From Lysobacter sp. Root916 (GTDB lineage: Bacteria; Pseudomonadota; Gammaproteobacteria; Xanthomonadales; Xanthomonadaceae), in NCBI RefSeq assembly GCF_001429785.1, contig NZ_LMJF01000001.1, forward strand, positions 1,060,474 to 1,124,473: 64,000 nt of DNA, given 5' to 3'. A program made the translations under genes and the position numbers. A model generated the notes under the pieces. The model worked only from the letters and a program-made list of their open reading frames with translations. It was not told the origin of the DNA and ran no database searches. Below, in pieces: positions 9,043 through 17,959 of this stretch (positions are counted from its first letter, which is position 1; each line of letters opens with the position of its first letter).

Positions 9043-10041
9043 ATGAGCCAGACCCCCAGCGAATCCGACATCCAGGCCGAACTGGCCCAGCTGAGCACGC
9101 TGCGCAGCGCGATCGCGCAGGCCATCGTCGGCCAGGACGACGTGGTCGAACAGTTGCTGATCGGCCTGCTGGCCGGCGGCCACTGCCTGCTCGAAGGCGT
9201 GCCGGGTCTGGGCAAGACCCTGCTGGTGCGCTCGTTGGGGCAGGCGCTGGAACTGCAGTTCCGGCGCGTGCAGTTCACCCCCGACCTGATGCCCAGCGAC
9301 ATCCTCGGCACCGAGCTGCTGGAGGAGGACCACGGCACCGGCCATCGCCATTTCCGTTTCCAGCCCGGCCCGATCTTCACCAATCTGCTGCTGGCCGACG
9401 AACTCAACCGCACACCGCCCAAGACCCAGGCCGCGCTGCTGGAAGCGATGCAGGAACGCACGGTCAGCTACGCCGGCGTCACCCACACGCTGCCGTCGCC
9501 GTTCTTCGTGCTGGCCACCCAGAACCCGCTGGAACAGGCCGGCACCTATCCCTTGCCGGAAGCGCAGCTGGATCGTTTCCTGCTGCATATCCGCGTCGAC
9601 TACCCCAGCGAGCGCGAGGAGCACGACATCCTGCAGCAGACCACCGGCGCGCACAGCGCGCAGGTGCCGCGGGTGATGCACGGCGAGCAGGTACTAGCCC
9701 TGCAGGCGCGCGTGCGCGAGGTCCATCTGGGCGACGATCTGCTGCTGTGGATCACCCGCCTGGTGCGCGCGAGCCGGCCGCGCGACAGCGCCCTGGCCGA
9801 AGTGCGGCAATGGGTGAAGTGGGGCGCCGGTCCGCGCGCGGGCCAGTCGCTGGTGCTCGCGGCCAAGGCGCGCGCGCTGCTGCATGGGCGCCTCGCGGCG
9901 ACCCGTGACGACGTGCTGGCGCTGGCGGCGCCGGTGATGCGCCACCGCCTGCTGCTGTCGTTCGCGGCCGAGGCCGAACAGAAGAGCGCCGACGACGTGA
10001 TCGCGGCGCTGCTGCGCGGCGTGCCGTTCGCCGGCGCCTGA
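9043..10041 (+). CDS. MoxR-family AAA+ ATPase
   Basis: 332 residues, typical of the family. Walker A is GVPGLGKT at residues 52-59, Walker B is LLLADELNR, and QNPLEQAGTYPLPEAQLDRF is the highly conserved MoxR block with sensor residues. MoxR ATPases act as chaperone-like machines for metal insertion or complex assembly, usually together with a von Willebrand-type DUF58 protein encoded next door, as here. It is cytoplasmic. The gene is followed 25 bases later by the DUF58 gene and belongs to the same rightward unit as the TldD-like genes. What this particular MoxR acts on is unknown; the exported proteins encoded in the unit are candidates. Confidence 0.95.
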   Translation: MSQTPSESDIQAELAQLSTLRSAIAQAIVGQDDVVEQLLIGLLAGGHCLLEGVPGLGKTLLVRSLGQALELQFRRVQFTPDLMPSDILGTELLEEDHGTGHRHFRFQPGPIFTNLLLADELNRTPPKTQAALLEAMQERTVSYAGVTHTLPSPFFVLATQNPLEQAGTYPLPEAQLDRFLLHIRVDYPSEREEHDILQQTTGAHSAQVPRVMHGEQVLALQARVREVHLGDDLLLWITRLVRASRPRDSALAEVRQWVKWGAGPRAGQSLVLAAKARALLHGRLAATRDDVLALAAPVMRHRLLLSFAAEAEQKSADDVIAALLRGVPFAGA

Positions 10042-10066
10042 GCGTCGGGGCAGGGCGGATAGCGCG

Positions 10067-10963
10067 ATGAGCGGCGATTTGATTCCGGCGGCGGTGCGGG
10101 CGCGCTTGCGCACCCTGCGCCTGACCTCGCGGCGCGCGGTCGGCGCGCACGGGCTGGGTCTGCACCGCAGCCGCAGCCGCGGCGCCGGCCTGGAGTTCGC
10201 CCAGTACCGCGCCTACGAACCCGGCGACGAACTGCGCCAGATCGACTGGAAACTGTATGCGCGCTCGGACCGCTTCTTCGTGCGCGAAGCCGAGCGCGAA
10301 AGCCCGCTCGCGGTGTGGCTGCTGGTCGACGCCAGCGCCTCGATGAATCAGACCGACGCCGCGCGTCCGAACTGGAGCCGACTGGATGCGGCCAAGGGCC
10401 TGGCCGCCTGCGTGGCCGAACTGGCCTTGCGCCAAGGCGACCGCTTCGGATTGATCGGCCTGCGCGGCGACGGCTTGCGTCTGCTCGCGCCCGCCAGCGG
10501 CCCGCGTCAGCGCGATCGCTTGCTGCTGGAACTGCAGGCGCTGTCCGCGCAAGGCGCCTGGCCCAGCAGCGAGCAGTTGCGCCCGCTGTGGGAACGCATC
10601 GGCGCCGACGACCTGGTGCTGATGCTCGGCGACGGCTTCGACGAAAGCGGCATCGCGGTGGCCGAGCGTCTCGCATCGGCGCGGCGCGAGGTCTTGAGCG
10701 TGCGCATCCTGACCGCCGAGGAACGCGATTTCCCGTATCAGGGCGGGCACCGCTTCCGCGACCCCGAGACCGGCGAGGAGCTGCTGGGAGACGGCGTCGC
10801 GCTGCGCAACGAGTTCCTGGCGCGTTTCGCCGCCGCCCGCGCCGAGGTCGATGCGCGCCTGGATGCCTGCGGTATTCGCCATGCCGAGTACGTGCTCGAC
10901 CAGGAGCTCGATCTGCCGCTGCGCCGCTTGTTCGGCGCCCGCGACGCCGCGGAGTACGCGTGA
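10067..10963 (+). CDS. DUF58 domain protein (VWA-like)
   Basis: 298 residues. The N-terminal block GxGLEFAQYRAYEPGDELRQ, continuing into DWKLYARSD, is the DUF58 signature. The metal-ion site of the von Willebrand-like fold is visible as VDASASM near residue 85. These proteins are the usual cytoplasmic partners of MoxR ATPases. The gene shares GTGA with the next gene, so translation of the two is coupled. No transmembrane segment is apparent in this one, in contrast to its downstream neighbours. Confidence 0.93.
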   Translation: MSGDLIPAAVRARLRTLRLTSRRAVGAHGLGLHRSRSRGAGLEFAQYRAYEPGDELRQIDWKLYARSDRFFVREAERESPLAVWLLVDASASMNQTDAARPNWSRLDAAKGLAACVAELALRQGDRFGLIGLRGDGLRLLAPASGPRQRDRLLLELQALSAQGAWPSSEQLRPLWERIGADDLVLMLGDGFDESGIAVAERLASARREVLSVRILTAEERDFPYQGGHRFRDPETGEELLGDGVALRNEFLARFAAARAEVDARLDACGIRHAEYVLDQELDLPLRRLFGARDAAEYA

Positions 10964-12114
10964 GCTTCGCGCTGTTGCTGCCTGCCGCCCTGGCCGCGCT
11001 TGCGGCCCTGCTGCTGCCGCTGCTGATCCATCTGGCCCGGCGCAGCGAGCAGCGTCCCACCGATTTCGCGGCGCTGCGCTGGCTGCGCCACAAGCCGCGG
11101 CCGCGCCACCGCATTCGCTTCGACGAACGCTGGCTGTTGCTGCTGCGACTGTTGTTGCTGGCCTTGCTGGCGCTGTGGCTGGCGCGCCCGGTGATGTACG
11201 GGGCGGCGACCGCGCGGCCCTGGGTCGCGGTCGCGCCGGGGCTGGATCCGCGCACGCTGCAGCTCCCGCCCGATGCGCGCGCGCATTGGCTGGCGCCAGG
11301 CTTCCCGAAGATCGACACGCCATCGCCGACCCAGCCGGTCGCGCTGGCCAGCCTGCTGCGCGAGCTGGATGCGACCCTGCCGGCGGATGTGCCGCTGCGC
11401 GTGCTGGTGCCGGCGCAACTGACCGGCGCCGATGGCGAACGCCCGCTGCTGTCGCGCAAGATCGAATGGCAGGTGGTGGCCGCTGCGGCGCCGGCCGCGC
11501 CGGTCGCGCGCCCGCTCGCGGTGCCGAAGCTCGCGATCCGCTATGCGCCCGAGCGCGCGCCCTCGCTGCCCTACCTGCGTGCGGCGGTGTCGTCGTGGTC
11601 GCCGCAAGCCGCCGCGCTCGACGTCGCGGCCGCGACGTCGGCTGCGCCCGGCGATCCGGGCACGCGCAGCCTGCTATGGCTGGCGCCGGGTGCCTTGCCT
11701 GCGCCGCTGCTGGAATGGGTAGGGGCGGGCGGTAGCGTTCTGCTCGATGCGGGCGCGCCGCTGCCGGAGGGAACCTCGCCGGCGCCGCTGTGGCGCGACG
11801 CCGACGGCGCGGTGCTGGTCGAAGGCGGTCGCTACCGGGACGGGCGCGTGCTGCGCTTCACCCGCGCGCTTACGCCGCAGGCGATGCCGGTGCTGTTGGA
11901 GCCCGAGTTTCCGCGCCGTCTGCGCGAGCTGCTGAGCGCGCCGGCACCCGAGCCCACGCTCGCGCTAGCCAGCGACTACGCGCCGCGCAGCGGCGGCCCG
12001 GCCTATGCCGCGCCCGCCCGCGATCTGCAACCCTGGCTGGCCTTGTTGATCGGCCTGCTGTTCGCGCTGGAACGCTGGCTGGCCTGCCGGCCCGGCCGCG
12101 GGACGACGCCATGA
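10960..12114 (+). CDS. BatA-like membrane protein (aerotolerance regulator N-terminal type)
   Basis: 384 residues from a GTG that overlaps the DUF58 stop. The N-terminus (LLLPAALAALAALLLPLLIHLARR) is a membrane segment, followed by RPTDFAALRWL and a second one (WLLLLRLLLLALLALWLA). This is the layout of the BatA/aerotolerance N-terminal domain. The middle is soluble and rich in Ala and Pro; a third hydrophobic stretch (LQPWLALLIGLLFALERWLA) closes the protein. No clear VWA metal site is visible, so it is probably a membrane scaffold and not a full BatA. It overlaps the next gene by ATGA. Confidence 0.82.
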   Translation: MSFALLLPAALAALAALLLPLLIHLARRSEQRPTDFAALRWLRHKPRPRHRIRFDERWLLLLRLLLLALLALWLARPVMYGAATARPWVAVAPGLDPRTLQLPPDARAHWLAPGFPKIDTPSPTQPVALASLLRELDATLPADVPLRVLVPAQLTGADGERPLLSRKIEWQVVAAAAPAAPVARPLAVPKLAIRYAPERAPSLPYLRAAVSSWSPQAAALDVAAATSAAPGDPGTRSLLWLAPGALPAPLLEWVGAGGSVLLDAGAPLPEGTSPAPLWRDADGAVLVEGGRYRDGRVLRFTRALTPQAMPVLLEPEFPRRLRELLSAPAPEPTLALASDYAPRSGGPAYAAPARDLQPWLALLIGLLFALERWLACRPGRGTTP

Positions 12115-14285
12115 ACGCAACTGGCGAACTGCAGCGCTTGTTGCGCGCGGCGCGCTGGCGGCGCGGGCTCGATGCCGTTCGGGTGGCCGCACCCTGGGCG
12201 ATCGTCGCGGCGGTCGCCGCCTGGCGATGGAGCGGGGGACCGGTCGCGGCCTCGGTCGCGCTGCTGGGTATCGTCGCCGTCGCGCTGCTGGCCTGGCGCC
12301 TGGCGCTGCGCCTGGACACGGCCTGGCTCACGCGCCAGCTCAATGCGCGCCGCCGCGATATGGACGACAGCGCCGATCTGCTGTTCGCCAACGCGGCGAC
12401 GCTGGGTGCTCTGCAGCGGCTGCAGCGCACGCGCCTGCAAGGGCGTCTCGAAAGCGTGGCGACGCCCGCACTGGGACCGGTCGTGTCGTCGCGTCGCGCG
12501 TGGCTGTCGGCGGCGCTGGCCGGACTCGCCTTGCTCGGACTGTCGCTGTGGCCGCGCCCGAACGATGCGCCCTTGAGCGAACGGCTGGCCGATGCGGTCG
12601 GCCTGGCGTCGTCGCCCACGCATACGCGGCTGAGCGAGACCTCGCTGGCGATCGCGCCGCCCGCCTACACGCGTCTGCCGGCGCGCGAGGAAGCGCAACT
12701 GGAGGCCAAGACCGTGCAGGGCGCGCGTTTGCGCTGGCGCCTGCGCTTCCAGCCGCAGCCGGGCTCGGCCGAGCTGGTGTTCCACGACGGCCGCCGCCTG
12801 GCCTTGCAGCGCCAGGGCGAGGACTGGTCGGCGAGCGCGGTGCTGGAGAAGTCGACGCTGTACCGCATCGTGCTGGATGCGCATGCGCTGCCCTTGCAGC
12901 AGCGGCGCCTTTATCGTCTCGATCTCACCCCCGACCGTGCGCCGCAACTGCGCGTGATCGAACCCGACCGCGGCTTGAGCCTGCTCACGCCGGGGCAGCG
13001 CGTGTGGCCGCTGGTGTTCGACGCCAGCGACGACTACGGCCTGGCCGCGAACGCGAGCCTGCGCATCACCCTGGCCCAGGGCTCCGGCGAGAGCATTACC
13101 TTCCGCGAACAGCGCATCGGCCTGCGCGGCAGCGGCGGCGCCACCGCCAAGCGGTATGCGCATCGTCTGGATCTGGCCGCGCTGGGCTTCGCGGTCGGCG
13201 ACGACCTGATCGTGCAACTCAGCGTCGACGACAACCGCGCGCCACAGCCGCAGAGCGCGCGCAGCCCCAGCCTGATCCTGCGCTGGCCGGCGGACCTGGG
13301 CCAGGAGGCGACCGGCATCGAAGGCCTGGTCAAGACCACCTTGCCGGCGTATTTCCGCAGCCAGCGCCAGATCATCATCGACGCCGAGGCCTTGTACGCG
13401 CAGCGGCGCAAGCTGGCGGCCGCGCAATACGAACAGCGCTCGGACGCGATCGGCGTGGATCAGCGCATCCTGCGCCTGCGCTATGGCCAGTTCCTGGGCG
13501 AGGAAGCCGAAGGCGAGCCCAAGCCGCCGCCGACCAACGATGCCGAAGACCAGGCGCATGCGGACGGCGGGCACGACGCCCAAGCGAAGCCCGAGGCCCA
13601 CGACGATCACGATCACGCACCGGCGCAGACGCCCTCGCGTTTCGGCGATGCGGGCTCGGTGCTGGAGGAATACGGCCACACCCACGATCACGCCGAGGCC
13701 GCGACCTTGCTGGATCCGGAGACGCGCAAATTGCTCAAGGCCGCGCTGGACGAGATGTGGCAATCGGAGCTGCACCTGCGCCAGGCCCATCCGGAGACCG
13801 CCTTGCCCTATGCCTATCGCGCCTTGCGCTACATCAAGCAAGTGCAGCAGGCCAGCCGCATCTACCTGGCGCGGGTCGGCCCGGAGCTGCCGCCGATCGA
13901 CGAGAGCCGGCGCATGAGCGGCGAGCGCGAAGGTCTGGCGCGGCGCGGCGATGCGCTGAGCGCGGCCAGCGCGCCCGATGCCAGCCTCGAAAGTCTGTGG
14001 CGCAGCCTGGAGACCGCACCTGGCGCGGCGAACGCAACCGTCGACACCGCCGCGCTGGAGCGCTGGCTGGGCGAGCACGAGGCGCGCGTCGCCGATCCGC
14101 TCGCGTTCGTGGCCGCGATCGATGCCTTGCGCGAGCGTCCCGACTGCCTGCCGTGCCGCGCGCGTCTGCGCGGTTTGCTGTGGCCGCTGCTGCCTCGTCC
14201 GCCGGCGGCGCTGCCGCGGCGCGAGGACGGCGGCGAAGAAGGGCGGCGCTATCTCGATGCCCTGCGCAAGGAGTCGGCGCCGTGA
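12111..14285 (+). CDS. DUF4175-like large membrane protein
   Basis: 724 residues. Three hydrophobic segments lie in the first 160 residues (AVRVAAPWAIVAAVAAW, AASVALLGIVAVALLAW and WLSAALAGLALLGLSLW). A long soluble part follows, with repeated SxxxTxPAYTR-like and beta-rich stretches typical of DUF4175-type proteins of MoxR operons. A His- and Asp-rich segment near residues 480-530 (AHADGGHDAQAK, HDDHDHAP and GHTHDHAEA) could bind metal and is unusual; it is followed by a helical region. The gene starts within the BatA-like stop (ATGA) and ends in GTGA with the next gene, so four consecutive genes are translationally coupled. Family recognition is moderate. Confidence 0.78.
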   Translation: MNATGELQRLLRAARWRRGLDAVRVAAPWAIVAAVAAWRWSGGPVAASVALLGIVAVALLAWRLALRLDTAWLTRQLNARRRDMDDSADLLFANAATLGALQRLQRTRLQGRLESVATPALGPVVSSRRAWLSAALAGLALLGLSLWPRPNDAPLSERLADAVGLASSPTHTRLSETSLAIAPPAYTRLPAREEAQLEAKTVQGARLRWRLRFQPQPGSAELVFHDGRRLALQRQGEDWSASAVLEKSTLYRIVLDAHALPLQQRRLYRLDLTPDRAPQLRVIEPDRGLSLLTPGQRVWPLVFDASDDYGLAANASLRITLAQGSGESITFREQRIGLRGSGGATAKRYAHRLDLAALGFAVGDDLIVQLSVDDNRAPQPQSARSPSLILRWPADLGQEATGIEGLVKTTLPAYFRSQRQIIIDAEALYAQRRKLAAAQYEQRSDAIGVDQRILRLRYGQFLGEEAEGEPKPPPTNDAEDQAHADGGHDAQAKPEAHDDHDHAPAQTPSRFGDAGSVLEEYGHTHDHAEAATLLDPETRKLLKAALDEMWQSELHLRQAHPETALPYAYRALRYIKQVQQASRIYLARVGPELPPIDESRRMSGEREGLARRGDALSAASAPDASLESLWRSLETAPGAANATVDTAALERWLGEHEARVADPLAFVAAIDALRERPDCLPCRARLRGLLWPLLPRPPAALPRREDGGEEGRRYLDALRKESAP

Positions 14286-16135
14286 ACCCCGCCTACCTCA
14301 CGCCGGAATTCGCCTTGGCCGCGCTGCTCGCGCTGGCGGTGTTGGCGGCCTGGACCGGACTGGTTCTGCGCCAGGCGCGTGCGCCCGCGGGCGGGGGCGC
14401 GCGGGGTTGGCGTCTGGGCTTGCTGCTGATCGCGCAACCGCTGGGCGCGATCCTGCTCTACCTGGCGCTGCTGCCGCCGCGCTTGCCGGGCGAAGCCGGC
14501 ACGATGGTGGTCGCGACCCAGGGCATCGCCGATTTCGCCGAGGGCGTCGCCGGCGACGTGCGCGTGGTTCTGCCGGAAGCGCCCGCCACGCTGGAAGGCG
14601 AGCGCGTGCCCGACCTGGCCACCGCCTTGCGCCGGCATCCCGGCACGCGGCGCTTGCGCGTGATCGGCGCCGGCCTGGAGGCCCGCGATCTGGATGCCGC
14701 AAGCGGCCTGGCGATCGAATTCCGGCCGTTGCCCTTGCCGCGCGGCCTCACCGGACTGTGGCTGCCGCGCCGGATCGCCGCCGGCGACGATTTCGTCGTG
14801 CATGCGCGCGCCCATGGCCTGGCCGGCGGCAGCGCCGAACTGCTGGATCCGGCCGGACAACGCGTCGATCGCGTGGCTGTGGACGCGAACGGCGCCCTGG
14901 CCCTGAGCGGCAGTGCGCGCGGCGCCGGTCTCGCCCCGTTCCGTCTGCGCCTGCTCGATGCCCAACGCAAAGTCGTGCAGGACGTCGAGCTGCCGTTGAG
15001 CGTCGCCGCCCAGACCGCGCCGCGCATCCTGATCCTGGCCGGCGCGCCCAGTCCCGAACTCAAGTACCTGCGACGCTGGGCGCTGGACAGCGGCGCCGAT
15101 CTGCACACCCAGATCAGCGTCGGCGGCGGCCTGCAGTTGGGCGATGCGCCGATCGCGCTCAACGCCACCGGCCTCGCCAACTTCGATCTGGCCGTGCTGG
15201 ACGATCGCAGTTGGGAGGGCCTGGGCGCGGCCCAGCGCGCCGCCCTGATCGAGGCCATGCGCAACGGCCTGGGCGTGGTCCTGCGCGCGACCGGGCCTTT
15301 GTCCGAGAGCACGCGCGCGCAATGGCGTGCGCTGGGCTTCAACGTCGACGCCGGCCGCGAAGCCGCCACCGCCAAGCTCGCGCTGGACGGCGGCGCCGAC
15401 GAAGACGCGATCCGCGCGCGCCTCGGCCCGGGCAGCGCCGACGCGCCGCGAGCGCGCGACGAGGCCGTGCCGGAGACGCCGGTGCTGAGCCGACGCGTGC
15501 TGCGACTGGAATCGCCGCGGACCCAGACCCTGCTGCGCGATGCCGGCGGCGTCGCCTTGGCGGTGTGGCGCGAGCAAGGGCGCGGACGCGTCGCGCTGTG
15601 GACGCTGACCGACAGCTTCCGCCTGGCCCTGGCCGGCCGCGGCGATCTGCACGCGCGTTTGTGGAACGACTTGCTGGCCAAGGTGGCGCGTGCGCAGAGC
15701 GGCGGCGCGCCGGACATCGACACCGAAGCGCGACCACACCGGCGCATGCGCCTGTGCGGCCTAAGCGCGGGCGCGCGCGTGTCCGCGCCGGACGGCAGCG
15801 AGCTGGTGTTGCCGATCGATCCGGCCAGCGGCGCGGCGCGCTGCGCCGCTTACTGGCCGCGCCTGCCGGGCTGGCACACGTTGCGCCAGGGCGACCGCGC
15901 CTGGCCGTTCGCGGTGCGCAGCGCCGACGAAGCGCCGGGCCTGCGCGCGGCCGCTCTGCAGGCGGAGACCTTGGCGCTGGCCGCGCAGCCGTCGTCGCGC
16001 ACAGACGTTGCGGACGTCGCTGCGAACACGCATCGCAGCGCATCCTGGCCCTGGTTCCTGGCCTGGTTGTTGTTCAGTGCGGCGTTGTGGTGGTTCGAAC
16101 GCTCGCGCCTGGGACGCCCGCCCGCGGCGGTCTGA
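14282..16135 (+). CDS. membrane protein of MoxR operon, unknown function
   Basis: 617 residues from a GTG overlapping the DUF4175-like stop. Two N-terminal membrane segments (FALAALLALAVLAAW and GLLLIAQPLGAILLYLALL) and one near the C-terminus (WPWFLAWLLFSAALWWF) frame a soluble part. The soluble middle includes RILILAGAPSPELKYLRRWA and GLGVVLRATGP. This resembles the glutamine-amidotransferase-like large membrane proteins that end many MoxR-DUF58-Bat clusters, where the soluble part probably faces the periplasm. I cannot name a catalytic residue. It is the last gene of the rightward unit; a small GC hairpin follows at 16156-16171. Confidence 0.75.
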   Translation: MNPAYLTPEFALAALLALAVLAAWTGLVLRQARAPAGGGARGWRLGLLLIAQPLGAILLYLALLPPRLPGEAGTMVVATQGIADFAEGVAGDVRVVLPEAPATLEGERVPDLATALRRHPGTRRLRVIGAGLEARDLDAASGLAIEFRPLPLPRGLTGLWLPRRIAAGDDFVVHARAHGLAGGSAELLDPAGQRVDRVAVDANGALALSGSARGAGLAPFRLRLLDAQRKVVQDVELPLSVAAQTAPRILILAGAPSPELKYLRRWALDSGADLHTQISVGGGLQLGDAPIALNATGLANFDLAVLDDRSWEGLGAAQRAALIEAMRNGLGVVLRATGPLSESTRAQWRALGFNVDAGREAATAKLALDGGADEDAIRARLGPGSADAPRARDEAVPETPVLSRRVLRLESPRTQTLLRDAGGVALAVWREQGRGRVALWTLTDSFRLALAGRGDLHARLWNDLLAKVARAQSGGAPDIDTEARPHRRMRLCGLSAGARVSAPDGSELVLPIDPASGAARCAAYWPRLPGWHTLRQGDRAWPFAVRSADEAPGLRAAALQAETLALAAQPSSRTDVADVAANTHRSASWPWFLAWLLFSAALWWFERSRLGRPPAAV

Positions 16136-16153
16136 GGCGCATCCCGTGCGATG

Positions 16154-16171
16154 CCGGCGCTCGCCGGCTCA
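16154..16171. terminator. GC-rich hairpin between convergent units
   Basis: A short inverted repeat (GCCGGCG, then CGCCGGC) lies between the end of the long rightward operon and the end of the leftward SDR gene and overlaps the last bases of the latter. There is no T tract on either strand, so its role as a terminator is a guess from position. Confidence 0.3.
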
Positions 16172-16954
16172 GATCGACTGCATGCGTCCGCCGTCCACCG
16201 CCAGGCTCACGCCGTTGACGTAAGCGGCGGCGGGCGAGGCCAGGAAGGCGATGCTGGCGGCGATCTCGGCGGGCTGGGCGAAGCGGCCAGCCGGCACGGT
16301 CTTGCGCATGGTTTCGATGACCGCTTCTTCGGATTGCCCCGAGCTACGAGCTCGGTCGCCGATGATCTGGGTGATGCGACCGGTCTCGGTGTAGCCGGGC
16401 AGCACGTTGTTGACGGTGATGCCGAACGGCGCCAGTTCGCGCGACAGGGTCTTGGCCCAGCTCGCGACCGCGCCGCGGATCGTGTTGGACACGCCCAGGC
16501 CGACGATGGGTTCCTTCACCGAAGTCGAGATCACGTTGACGATGCGGCCCCAGCGCGCCGACTGCATGCCCGCAAGCACCGCCGCGACCAAGGTCTGGTT
16601 GGCGAGCAGGTGGCGGTTGAAGGCATCCAGGTAGGCGTCGAGCTGGGCGCTGTGGGCGGGTCCGCCGGGCGGGCCGCCGCTGTTGTTGATCAGGATGTGC
16701 ACCGGCCGACCGGCGGCGAGGGCTTCGACCTGGGCGCGCAGGCCGGCGGTGTCGGAGACGTCGGCGGCGATCCAGCCGTGCTGCTGCGCCGCGCGCGTGG
16801 GCAGGGCCGCGACCACCGCTTGCAGCGCATCGGGCCGGCGCGCGAGTACGGTGACGTCGGCGCCGAGCAGGGCCAGTTCGTGCGCGGCGGCGCGGCCGAT
16901 GCCGTCGGAGCCGCCGCATACCAGGGCGTGTTTGCCGGTCAGATCGAGGTCCAT
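16169..16954 (-). CDS. SDR-family protein lacking the catalytic Tyr and Lys
   Basis: 261 residues, the usual size of a classical short-chain dehydrogenase. The cofactor loop is GGSDGIG (residues 14-20) and ILINNSGG matches the NNAG motif (about 88-94). Ser143 or Ser145 stands where the catalytic Ser is expected. However, the YxxxK motif is absent: the aligned residues read SNTIR, that is Ser156 and Arg160. I recall that some FabG-like SDR subgroups share this loss. Oxidoreductase activity of the usual kind is therefore doubtful. The gene is the last of a leftward chain starting at asnS, 35 bases behind the PaiB-like gene. Confidence 0.9.
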   Translation of the reverse strand: MDLDLTGKHALVCGGSDGIGRAAAHELALLGADVTVLARRPDALQAVVAALPTRAAQQHGWIAADVSDTAGLRAQVEALAAGRPVHILINNSGGPPGGPAHSAQLDAYLDAFNRHLLANQTLVAAVLAGMQSARWGRIVNVISTSVKEPIVGLGVSNTIRGAVASWAKTLSRELAPFGITVNNVLPGYTETGRITQIIGDRARSSGQSEEAVIETMRKTVPAGRFAQPAEIAASIAFLASPAAAYVNGVSLAVDGGRMQSI

Positions 16955-16989
16955 GGCGGTGCTCCGGTTGCGATACGGCGTGAGAGAGA

Positions 16990-17613
16990 TCAGGCGTCGG
17001 GCAGGGCGGCGCGCATCAGCGCGGCGACCTCGGTCGCGTTCTCGCCGCCCAGCGCGTCCAGGCGCTCGGCCACCGCGACCCGGTTGGCGAGCGGGTGATT
17101 CTGGCTGAGCTTGAACTTGAGCGTGGCGCGTTCGACTTCGAAACGAAAACCGACGATACCGCGCAACTGCCGGCGCAGGTCGTCGCGCTCAACCTCGAAG
17201 CGCCAGTCGCTGCCGACTTCGGCCTCGTGTCGTACGCTGAGATCGTCGACCAGGCGCGCGAGTTCGGCTTCGTCCTCGAACGTGTCCAAGCGCCCGTGCA
17301 GATGCGCGACCGCGTAGTTCCAGGTCGGCACGCGCGCGGCTTCCTCTTTGTCGGTGTACCAACCCGGCGAGATGTAGGCGTGCGGCCCATGCACCACGGC
17401 CAATGCGGGCCCGGCGTGCTGGGATTGCGGATTCGGTTTGGCCCAGTGCCCGCGCAGTTGGATGCGCTCGCCGTCGCGGTGGTACAGCACCGGCAGGTGC
17501 GAGAGCGTGGGCTCGCCGTCGCGCACGCTGATCAGACTGATGAAGTTGTCGCGCGCGAACAGTGCGTCCAAGGCGGCCAGATCGGTCTCGGCGAAGGCGC
17601 GCGGCAGGTACAT
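16990..17613 (-). CDS. PaiB-like FMN-binding protein
   Basis: 207 residues, the normal length of the PaiB family (annotated as FMN-binding negative transcriptional regulators, split-barrel fold). Conserved stretches are the opening MYLPRAFAETD, THLPVL-like SHLPVLYHRDG, GHWAKPNPQ, VHGPHAYISPGWY, VPTWNYAVAHLHG and KLSQNH. In Bacillus the family was named for effects on sporulation and protease genes; the true activity is more likely flavin-dependent and is not established. It lies seven bases after the gene at 17621-17959 and is probably cotranscribed with it. Confidence 0.9.
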   Translation of the reverse strand: MYLPRAFAETDLAALDALFARDNFISLISVRDGEPTLSHLPVLYHRDGERIQLRGHWAKPNPQSQHAGPALAVVHGPHAYISPGWYTDKEEAARVPTWNYAVAHLHGRLDTFEDEAELARLVDDLSVRHEAEVGSDWRFEVERDDLRRQLRGIVGFRFEVERATLKFKLSQNHPLANRVAVAERLDALGGENATEVAALMRAALPDA

Positions 17614-17620
17614 GCGTCGC

Positions 17621-17959
17621 TCAGTGCCGCTGCGGCAGTTTGCGCACCATCAGCTCGCGCAGCACCTCGTCGTCGTCGGCGCGCGGCGGGGTCAGTTCGT
17701 CCACCGCGAAACCGCGTTCAGCCGCATCTTCGTCGTCCAGGCCGTCCAGCGACACGAACTCGGCGTCCATCAGGGCCGCGCGGGCCGTGTCCTCGCTGTC
17801 GTAGGCCAGGGTATTGCCGTCGCTGTCGAACACCTCGGCGGTACCGGCCTCGCGCACGCGCAGGCGCGCCCAGATCACGGTGCGGCCCAAAGTGGCCAGC
17901 CACCATTCCTCGCGCAGAGTGTCGTTCACGGCTTCATCGTTCATGGAGGCATCGCTCAT
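17621..17959 (-). CDS. conserved hypothetical acidic protein
   Basis: 112 residues from the ATG at 17959 (MSDASMNDEAVND). I prefer this start because it overlaps the stop of the upstream gene as ATGA; a longer reading from 17998 would run into that gene, and a shorter one starts at 17944. The sequence is acidic (DSEDTARAALMDAEF, LDGLDDEDAAERGF) with a conserved-looking EEWWLATLGRTVIWARL opening. No membrane segment or known motif is visible. I do not recognise the family. Its tight packing between a small membrane protein and PaiB suggests a shared transcript. Confidence 0.7.
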   Translation of the reverse strand: MSDASMNDEAVNDTLREEWWLATLGRTVIWARLRVREAGTAEVFDSDGNTLAYDSEDTARAALMDAEFVSLDGLDDEDAAERGFAVDELTPPRADDDEVLRELMVRKLPQRH

